Below are positions 56,878 to 64,000 of a DNA stretch of 64,000 bases, piece by piece. Position numbers and translations under genes: made by a program. This DNA is from Chaetoderma sp. LZ-2023a (lineage: Eukaryota > Mollusca > Caudofoveata > Chaetodermatida > Chaetodermatidae), in the NCBI GenBank assembly GCA_034401795.1, contig CM067359.1, forward strand, positions 146,698,233 to 146,762,232, given 5' to 3'. Position 1 is the first letter of the stretch; each line of letters opens with the position of its first letter. The notes beneath the pieces were generated by a model. That model was not told the origin of the DNA, did not search any database, and worked only from the letters and a program-made list of their open reading frames with translations.

Positions 56878-56938
56878 GGAGGAGGTGGAGGACATGGAAT
56901 TGGTGAAAGGATAGAAGACCGGCAAGAACATTCACCAG
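56878..56938 (+). CDS. Host gene exon H, short Gly-rich exon
   Basis: Acceptor CATGTATTTTAG and donor GTAGAG bound 20 codons plus one base (phase 0 to 1): GGGGGHGIGERIEDRQEHSP. It continues the linker of exon G. The gene must continue beyond the window, where the C-terminal domain would be expected. Confidence 0.6.
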
Positions 56939-56984
56939 GTAGAGTTAAAACACTGAACATAAATCACACAAAAATACTTATTTT

Positions 56985-57896
56985 CACTTCAAGAGATATA
57001 CTTACCTCCCTAACACTCTATGATATTTCTTAAATATCGACCTTCACTCAATGACCCTAGATTAAAAAAGATAGGTGCCCTTAATGGGCATGTAGACAGG
57101 TGACAGTCAGCCGGATGCCGGCCCCACCCTCGCGCATGCGCAGACTGTCACAGCCTCTTTCTTGACTATTGGCCTATACCACATGCTTGTGTTTTGATAT
57201 CCACTTGCTGAGTTTTGCTCAATATTCTTTCTAAAGTTGTTCTAGAGTAATTAAAATCATGTCTGATAAGTTCAATTCGCCTGAGGCCACGCCAGGACCA
57301 GGTTATCAGGTGAACTCTAGTACAATTATGTTTTAATTACGTCTTAATTACGCTGTGTCACCTATTTCCGTGATGTGGTATAGATGTTGTGGGCGCTCAG
57401 AAAACTGGTAACTTTATTGTCTGGCGCCATTTAATGCTAATGTCTCTATGATTGTGACCACAGATTTCTGTAAGGAGGTTTGTTCACATCTAAAGAGGTT
57501 TGTCTCCACTATTTCCCTATAAATGTTAGGGAAAAAGACTGCCCAGAATGATATAGGCTCCCATAAGAGAGAGCTTGTCGTTCTTCCCCCTGGTCCCACC
57601 ATTCACTTTTAATAAATAAGTGAGTGGTGATAAAGAGTGGTTGTCTGGTGGAGCTCCCAAGAGCTGGACATGGTGGTGTGCCTTTGCTAAAGACTATGTA
57701 TGCTTTATGGCACATTCAAATATTTATAATTATTTGCTGCCAATACGTTTTCAGTCATACTGTTTATCTGTATCATTATAAAAGCATGAGCTATTACTGT
57801 GTTCACATTACTGTTTAGTGTGCTCATGTATTCAAACAATTCGTCTTACACCTGGATGTTGTTCGTCTGTTTTCTTTTTTGAAAATTAGGACGTCA
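56985..57896 (+). mobile_element. Left part of DIRS copy 4, interrupted by copy 3
   Basis: A left ITR (56985-57200; 'ACTTACCTCCCTAACACTC', 'GATGCCGGCCCCACC', CGCGCATGCGCA) is followed at 57259 by ATG TCT GAT AAG, and then sequence such as 'ATTCGTCTTACACCTGG', which has its counterpart in copy 2 at about 39228. At 57897 the left end of copy 3 begins, so copy 3 inserted into copy 4 (or copy 4 was cut there). The rest of copy 4 would lie right of the window. Confidence 0.75.
57131..57142. promoter_or_regulatory. NRF1-like palindrome in ITR of DIRS copy 4
   Basis: CGCGCATGCGCA at the same ITR position as in copies 1-3. 'CTATTGGCC' about 30 bp downstream is a CCAAT-type box on the other strand. 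Confidence 0.5.
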
Positions 57897-58051
57897 TATT
57901 TCACATCATGAGAACATACTTACCTCCCTAACACTCTTGATATACTAGTGTATCGGCTCTAAATTCAATAATATTCAGAATTATAAAAAGTGATGTGCCC
58001 CTAATGGGCAGGTGGAAGTACACAGTTATGCACATGACAGACCCCACCCAC

Positions 58052-58063
58052 TGCGCATGCGCA
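58052..58063. promoter_or_regulatory. NRF1-like palindrome in left ITR of DIRS copy 3
   Basis: TGCGCATGCGCA, perfect for NRF1. 'ATATATTGGCTGAAAG' (CCAAT on the other strand) follows about 25 bp downstream, and the first ATG at 58168 lies about 105 bp downstream, a plausible promoter-to-start distance. Confidence 0.55.
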
Positions 58064-59119
58064 TACCGGTACTTCCGTTTTCTAATATATTGGCTGAAAG
58101 GAACTTGTGAAAAATCTTCACAGGCTCTTTTTCGAGAATTTTCTCTATTTAAATCATCCTATTCCATCATGGCTGATGCTAAAGTGTTGGAGGAGTCCTC
58201 GTCATCTGCTAAGGTGATATTGTTCCATATATTTATCTAAGACTTGTAACTTTTATTTGTTACCAGTTTTCGTCGCGGCCGTTTCGGCGGTACTGCGTTT
58301 TCAGGCGCTGGGAATCCTTGTTAAATTTTTTCCCAGCGCCTAGGGCTATTAATCTCTTGTGCTTTGTGCTTACAGGCTCGACTTATGTATGAATAAGGAT
58401 TCCTGTTCTTCTCTCAAAGGTTGTTCACATCTCTTTTTTGACTTATCATCGTGATATGTCTAAGGGTTGGAGATATATTAAATTAATAAAGGAAATATCT
58501 CCTTCCTTTTGTCCCATCCCCCTCATCAGTTCTTCTGGAAGAGGAGTCTCGGCGGATGGATGGACGTGTTCTGCACAAGAGGATGGGTGCCTGTGCTCAG
58601 GCTAAGAGAGTTTATTAATTATGGCACATAATTATTTGAAAATAATCACAATTTTCTGCTGCCTTTTGTTATTGCACTGTATTCTTTCTTGTGTGTGAAT
58701 GGGTTCTCGAATATATGTAATTTGATATTATATTATTCGGAAGGTATGAATGTTTTTAATATCTAGATATTTCTTGCATTCTTTTCTGACGTCCCCTCTC
58801 CTTAAAGGAGCTTTTGCATTGAGGTTTGATGTCATAATCAACCAGAGTTTTTTCTCTTTCCTTGATGTCATAATTTTAGTTTAGCGAAGTCTGTGATGGT
58901 TTTATCACCTTTTATTATGATGGTGAAGAGATATCTAGATAGTCTTTCTTAATTTGGGATCCTGGTTGTGATTGGTTTTTATTAACTAGAGAAGTCAGCT
59001 GTCCCATCATGGTTGTCTGTAATAAAAGTGGATGTCTGTTCTTGTTTTGTACTAATAGTCAATTAACAAGGTTTTGCAAACTATAATACTCATTGTCTTC
59101 GTATCCCTTCCCTTTCAGA

Positions 59120-61270
59120 AGTCATGTCCATCTTGTCTGAAGCCTATGAAGGCTAGATTCTTCCCCCACCCTTGCCATCTGTGTTCAGCTTGTAGGCTAA
59201 CTAACAAATGTGTCATTTGTAAAGAGGGGATGGGGGGGGGGGGAGGATCTAACCTCTGAATTCTTCTGTTCGCAGGCTAAGCTGATGGCTGAGGAGGGCA
59301 AGAAGACTAAGAAGGATGGTAAGAATAAGGCCTCTAAGAAGGGTGAGCTTGAAGCCTTCAAGGTTGAGTTAGTGAGTGAGATGCGCAGGACTTTGAAAGA
59401 CCTGATGCCTGACATGCTTCGCGTCTTGTTGCCTGGCACAGGTGTTTCAACTTCCTGCGCGTTGACCTCAGTGCAGGTAGCCCCCGTCCCTGGATCATGC
59501 CCTACTAGCTCGGACAAAGTGTTTAGTGATCCAGGGGCGGCCGTCGTTGGACCCAGGCTTGATGTTCGCAGCGCCTGGTGTTCCAGCGGCGTGAGCAGCA
59601 TCAGGCTGGACCCGACCAGCGGGCCTGACCACGATCACTCGCGGAGTAACCTCATCATCTGCTTTCGAGCATTCTCCTGGTCAGTCTGGGTTAGTTTTCC
59701 TTACTAATCCAGAGTCTAACTTTCCTGACCAGGAAGATGATGAAGACTACCTGCTCGGTCCACAGGATGAGCATGAAGACATGGATGTGAGCATCTACAC
59801 CCCTCGCATGGGGAGCGCGACCGCTCGCACCTATGGCACTGTTCCCTCGGGAGCAGGTTTCATGATTCAGCCTGTGGGCCGGTTCGGAGCAGACGGCCGC
59901 CCGTATAAGATTCCACGCTTAGACGTGGAATCTCATACGGACGTTCCGGGCCGTGCTGGTGTGCATGAACCGACACACAAGTGCGGCCTTGGTGCCTGGT
60001 CAGTCTATGGAGAATGTTATGCCAGCCCTCGCGGGCCCGTATACATTCCATGGGCAGCCAGGTTTGTTTATAGCCTCCTCCTCGGCCTTACCTGCGAATG
60101 CCATTGAATATGACGACAATTCGCAGGTAGCACGGGTGAAGACTGGTCAGAAGCATGTGCGTGGCTCCTCGCTGTCAGACCAGAGTTCTCCGTGGACAAG
60201 ATGGCCACCGGTAACCCTCGGGCATGGTTACAGGCAAAGCCGGTGGCCAGCACGACTCTGTCTCTGCCGTATGCTGAACATATCTTAGATATGTTCTCGG
60301 CGGCAGAGGAGTCGATCAGACCGTAAGGTCGCCTCACGAAGGCCCCATGCGAGGTTGCTAGATGATGTTGAGTTACTGCTAGTCAGTATGCTCGATATGG
60401 CCTAGCGCCCAGACCGAGCGCGGACGACCGCGCCGCTCTGGGGAAAGATACGCGGCCGGGTTCCCGTGCTGACACGGGAACGTTGTGCTCGGGCGCTATG
60501 CGCTCGGCTAATGCCGCTTTGCTCGACACCGAGGAGAGTTCACGAGCAGCGATTAGTGCGCTGTCTCATGTCTCAGCTGCTATCTGGGGTTGTAGCAGCT
60601 TCGGTGCAACAACAGCCTAGTCCTGTGACAGTCCAGCGAGCCATCCAGGATGGCATCAACCTGGCGTTGGACTGTCTGACTAGATCAGTCACAAAGTCGC
60701 TGAGAATGAGGGGCACTTTTGCGTTGGACAATTTGTGCCCGTCTCAGGAGCTCAAGGCAACAAGCGCCAATGGCGGGCCCTGGTCTCTTTGGAGGTGAAG
60801 GTTGTCGGCACCTCCAAGAGACAGTGACTTTGGTGAACAACCAGAGGGCGCTGCGCACACAGTTTGAAGTGCTGCGCAGGGAACACGTGCATGTTCAGCC
60901 CTCGGCTGCTCGACAGCAGTACGCTCGTGGCGGTGCTGGCATTGTCAGAGGCCAGCAGGCCGGCAGGGTTCAGAGACCGCGTCGGCCGCACCAGCAGCAG
61001 CGTGCTGTTGTACATCAGCCAGCACCCCAAGCGCAGCCAGCCAGACAGCAGCCCGCGCACCGTGGTGCGCGAGGAGCGGTGCGTGGTAACCGGGCCTGAT
61101 GGGCAAAATTTTTTTCCGGTTACCACAAGTACCACTCGGGTGCTGTCACTCGTACCAGAGACACTCCCACTTCTCAAATTTATGGGCACCCCATCAACCC
61201 TAGGTGCACCAGTGGGAGGTCGTTTGACTTGCCACATTCAGACGTGAGAGCGGTTAATTCAGGACCGCTT
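59120..61270 (+). pseudogene. DIRS gag-like region with Cys/His finger, copy 3
   Basis: A strong acceptor (CCTTCCCTTTCAG) precedes KSCPSCLKPMKARFF, HPCHLCSAC and KCVICKEG, a compact zinc-binding pattern (C-x2-C, then H-x-C-x2-C-x2-C, then C-x2-C). A G-run and a second acceptor (CTGTTCGCAG) follow, then 'KLMAEEGKKTKKDGKN' and 'LEAFKVELVSEMRRTLKDL'. Later conserved blocks are 'GAGFMIQPVGRFGADG', 'NLALDCLTRSVTKSLR' and 'GEGCRHLQETVTLVNNQ'. It probably packages RNA. Frame changes lie near 59690, 60100, 60330 and 60580. Introns in this part are likely from the borders. Confidence 0.65.
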
Positions 61271-61319
61271 AGTCTTGCAATGGCTTTCGCACGGATACAG
61301 TCCAGAATGGATGAGGTCC

Positions 61320-62995
61320 GCCGTTGCATCTGTCTCTGGTACCGGTCTGGACTCAAATTCCAAGAGATCCAGACAAGCGGTTGTTCATAGAAGAGGAGAT
61401 AGAATCTCTAATTCTAAAGGAAGCAATTCAACCGGCACAAGATTGCCCGGGCTTCTATTCAACCGTGTTTCTTGTGGCAAAGAACACTAGGGGTGGAGAC
61501 CAATTCTCAACCTCAAACCTCTAAACAAGTTTATAGACACACAGAGTTTCAAAATGGAAACAGTAAGATCGGTGTTGTTGGGGTTAGAGAAGGGGATGTG
61601 GACAGCATCAATAGATCTCAAGGATGCTTATTTCCACATTCCAATTGCAAGGAGTTTTCGTCGGTTCCAGAGATTTGCTTTTCAGGGACGCCAATCAGAA
61701 TTTAAGGTTCTTCCATTTGGCATCTCGACGGCTCCAAGGGTCTTCACTCGAGTGGTACTTGCTATCACGGCATACCTCCGCAGGAGAAATATAGCTGTTC
61801 ACACTTACATAGACGATTGGTTTCTGAAAGTACACAACCCAGAAAGCTTGACAGCAAATCTGGAGATAGTTTTGAAAACACAGATTTAGGCTGGATAATC
61901 AACTTTCAGAATTCAGGGCTGACTCCATCCCAGAAGTTTGTTTACCTGGGTATGTTCTTCGATCTGGGGATAGGATATGTTTATCCATCCCAGGAGAGAG
62001 TGGAAAATCTCCTCGTGCATTCAGTTGGTTTGCAACAGTCGTTATATTCTAGCACGAGTCTATCTGAGAATGTTAGGTCTGATGGTTTCAATGGAACCAG
62101 TCATTCCTCAGGCAGCCTTACGCAGGCAGCCGATTCAATTGTTTCTCATGGCTCAGTGGACGCAGAGTTCAGGATCACTGGACTCGCGCATTCAAGTGTT
62201 GGACCCTCTCATTCATCACCTTCATTGGTGGATGGAGAGGAAATCTGGCGGGGTCATGCTGACCCCTCCCCACCCTCAAGTAACGATGTTTATGGATGCA
62301 TTGATGGAGGGATGGGAAGCTTGCCTGGAAGAAGCCACTATATCAGGGCTTTGGAATCTGGAACAGTCAAAGGAACATATCAACATGCTAGAATAGCGGG
62401 CTGTAATTCTAGGCCTGGAACACTTCTTAAAAGAAGTGGAGGGAAAATATGTTATGATACGTTCAGACAACTCTACAGTAGTGAGTTACATAAATTGCCA
62501 GGGCGGAACGAAGTCACCCAGTCTCTGCATGATGACATGGAAGCTGCTTTGCTGGTGCATGGATCATATGATCACCTTGAAAGCAGTTCATATTCCGGGA
62601 AGGCTGAATCTGTTAGCAGACTCATTGAGCCGAAGGATGAGCATTCTGCCTGCGGAATGGCAACTAAATCAATGTGTGGCGGATCACCTGTTCAATCATT
62701 GGGGAAAGCCCAACATAGATTTGTTCGCAATGAAGAAGAATGCGAAGATGACGACGTACGTTTCTCCGATTCCAGATCCAAGCGCTATCGCAATAAGTGC
62801 ACTAGCTATCAGTTGGAAGGGAATGTATGCATACGCATACCCTCCAACAATCCTGATTCCAAGGATTCTTCAGGGTGCTGATCGCCCCGATTTGGACAAG
62901 CCGATCATGGTTTACGGATCTGCTGGACCTTCTGGTTTGCAATCCGGTTCCTCTGCCTCTGATGGGCAGTATTATCTTCCAGGGCAAGACCCTTC
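61320..62995 (+). pseudogene. DIRS reverse transcriptase-RNase H, copy 3, frameshifted
   Basis: The RT core is well preserved in one frame (61554-61889): 'WTASIDLKDAYFHIPI', 'LPFGISTAPRVFTRV' and 'TYIDDWFLKV' (YIDD near 61807-61818). Before it, 'CPGFYSTVFLVAKN' is followed by a frameshift near 61490. After it, 'LGWIINFQNSGLTPSQKF' and 'YLGMFFDLGIGYVYPSQ' continue in another frame from about 61885. RNase H reads 'FMDALMEGWEACLEEATI' (first Asp kept; Thr before it is Met), then a TAG just after 'HINMLE', then 'MIRSDNSTVVSYIN'. The tail ends with a small deletion near 62875. Confidence 0.85.
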
Positions 62996-63900
62996 GCGAC
63001 AATCCATCAATGTTTCACTTGACTGCATGGATGTTGTAAAAAAATCCGCGATTAAGGAGGGCTTTTCTGAGCAAGCAGCCAATTTCATGGCCAGAGCCAG
63101 AAGGGGGTTAACCTCCAGAGCATATAATTATAAAATCAACAGATTTGCAGAATGGTGCTTGCCAAAGAGGGAAGTGATGAAATAAGTGTTTTAAATACTC
63201 TTATTAAAGGTATGGGCAATCTCAGACCGAGAAATCCTCCACTGACACCGTCATGGAGTCTTTCTCTGGTTCTTCAAGTTTTGAGTGATAAACCTTTTGA
63301 ACCACTTAGTGCTATATCTGTAAAATTATTGACACTTAAAACTGTATTTTTAGTTGCGGCAGCATCAGCCAAACGCAGGAGTGAAATTCATGCCTTGTCT
63401 GCTGAGCCTGACCATTATATAGTTACAGGTGAAGGTCTTAAGCTTCTACCAAGATTGAATTTCTTGACTAAGAATCAATCTTTAAAATATCCGGGTCATC
63501 CTATTATTTTACCTGCCTTAACCAGATATGATCCTGGTGCTAAAGCATGGCGTCCTGTCCGTGCTTTAAATAGGTACAAGAGAAGAACTCGGGTTTGGCA
63601 GACGGACCCATGTTCCCTATGGTTGTCATATATTAAACCCGATGGTAGGGCGTCAAGAGACACTATTTCCAGATGGATAGTAGAATGTGTTCAATTCTGT
63701 CATAAGACAGCCACTGGAATTCAAGTGGATAGAGCCCAGGCTCATAGTGTCCGTGGTGTGGTAACTTCCACGGCATGATTTAATGGTGTTTCTATTGAAG
63801 ACATTATGTCAGTAGCCCAGTGGCACTGTGAATCAAGTTTTACCGACCATTACCTTCGTGACACTTCTAACCCACTCGCCGTCTCAGTCCTCAAAAAATA
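62995..63900 (+). pseudogene. DIRS tyrosine recombinase, copy 3, with deletion and stop
   Basis: 'EGFSEQAANFMARARRG' and 'YNYKINRFAEWCL' are followed by a deletion of about 145 bp (near 63158) relative to copy 1. Then 'SVLNTLIKGMGNLRPRNPPL', 'LVAAASAKRRSEIHALSAE' (first Arg) and H-S-V-R (63743-63754; the only copy here with the intact second pair) follow. A TGA at 63776-63778 replaces the TTA (Leu) of copy 1; beyond it the frame continues to the Tyr in 'FTDHYLRDTSNPL' and a TAA at 63899. One base change and the deletion are the main lesions. Confidence 0.87.
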
Positions 63901-63902
63901 AA

Positions 63903-64000
63903 TAATGTAGAGGTATATATTTCTAATTTACAAATATCAGATTTGTTGGTAGTTGGTACTATTAGCTGGTACAGTTCTCTTCATCCGGTGGGAGAAGAGA
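63903..64000 (+). other. Start of the 3' region of DIRS copy 3
   Basis: Matches copy 1 from 2783 ('ATAATGTAGAGGTATATATTT', 'TTAGCTGGTACA', 'CTCTTCATCCGGT'), with a short deletion. Cut by the window end. Confidence 0.85.

Larger units (their letters stand above)
57897..64000 (+). mobile_element. DIRS-type retrotransposon, copy 3 (right end outside the window)
   Basis: Left ITR (57897-58110), a short first coding piece at 58168 (MADAKVLEESSSSAK then GTGATA), gag-like region, RT-RNase H and YR are present; the ICR and right ITR lie beyond 64000. It is the most complete member of the copy-1 subfamily here. Deletions of about 36 bp (near 62875) and about 145 bp (near 63158) relative to copy 1 and several frameshifts break its genes. 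Confidence 0.9.

Overview
The window is animal nuclear DNA, AT-rich, with short phase-matched exons in long introns and a very high load of transposable elements. Repeat starts with a GGCC hairpin followed by 'GTGAGCTTATGCC', repeat ends with a hairpin followed by 'CTTGTT', and blocks around 'CAATTGGAACCAAACTTGG' are, from memory, typical of mollusc and related lophotrochozoan genomes. A marine mollusc is therefore the likeliest source; this is inference, not proof. No bacterial operon, CRISPR array, tRNA or rRNA was recognised.

Host gene (+ strand). Eight exons at 10692-10946, 28640-28823, 30381-30628, 34824-35014, 37639-37847, 53123-53239, 54690-54937 and 56878-56938 have AG/GT borders. Their phases chain without a break (0-0, 0-1, 1-0, 0-2, 2-1, 1-1, 1-0, 0-1) into about 504 codons. 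The protein looks like the region before the C-terminal domain of large NO VEIN/sacsin-like ATPase proteins. The gene is open at both ends, and most elements between about 10 and 57 kb lie in its introns.

DIRS-type tyrosine-recombinase retrotransposons (all + strand). Copy 1 occupies 1-3747 and is cut by the window edge. Copy 2 occupies about 38364-45145 and is complete in structure. It sits just inside the left inverted terminal repeat (ITR) of an older element, B, whose termini lie near 38012 and 52672. Copy 3 starts near 57897 and runs off the right edge; it sits in copy 4, whose left part is 56985-57896. Termini, internal complementary regions (ICR), gag-like zinc-finger segment, RT-RNase H and the overlapping YR gene can all be seen. 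None of the three readable YR genes is intact.

Nested DNA elements (15.6-27 kb, mostly - strand). Two halves of one broken gene (16164-18302 and 25156-27016) belong to an unnamed invertebrate family. Its C-terminal half has acidic motifs like FEN1/XPG (PIN-like) nucleases and a Cys-rich tail. The 6.85 kb separating the halves holds a LINE 3' end, a hAT/ZBED-like element with an intron, and a Tc1-type element inside a (TA)n-centred palindrome.

Elsewhere: a 2.94 kb TIR element with a TA target duplication (4425-7368), a 1.34 kb TIR element (32244-33583), minisatellite-cored Helitron-like elements, several families of short palindromic elements, a 39-bp minisatellite directly before a host exon, and many microsatellites.
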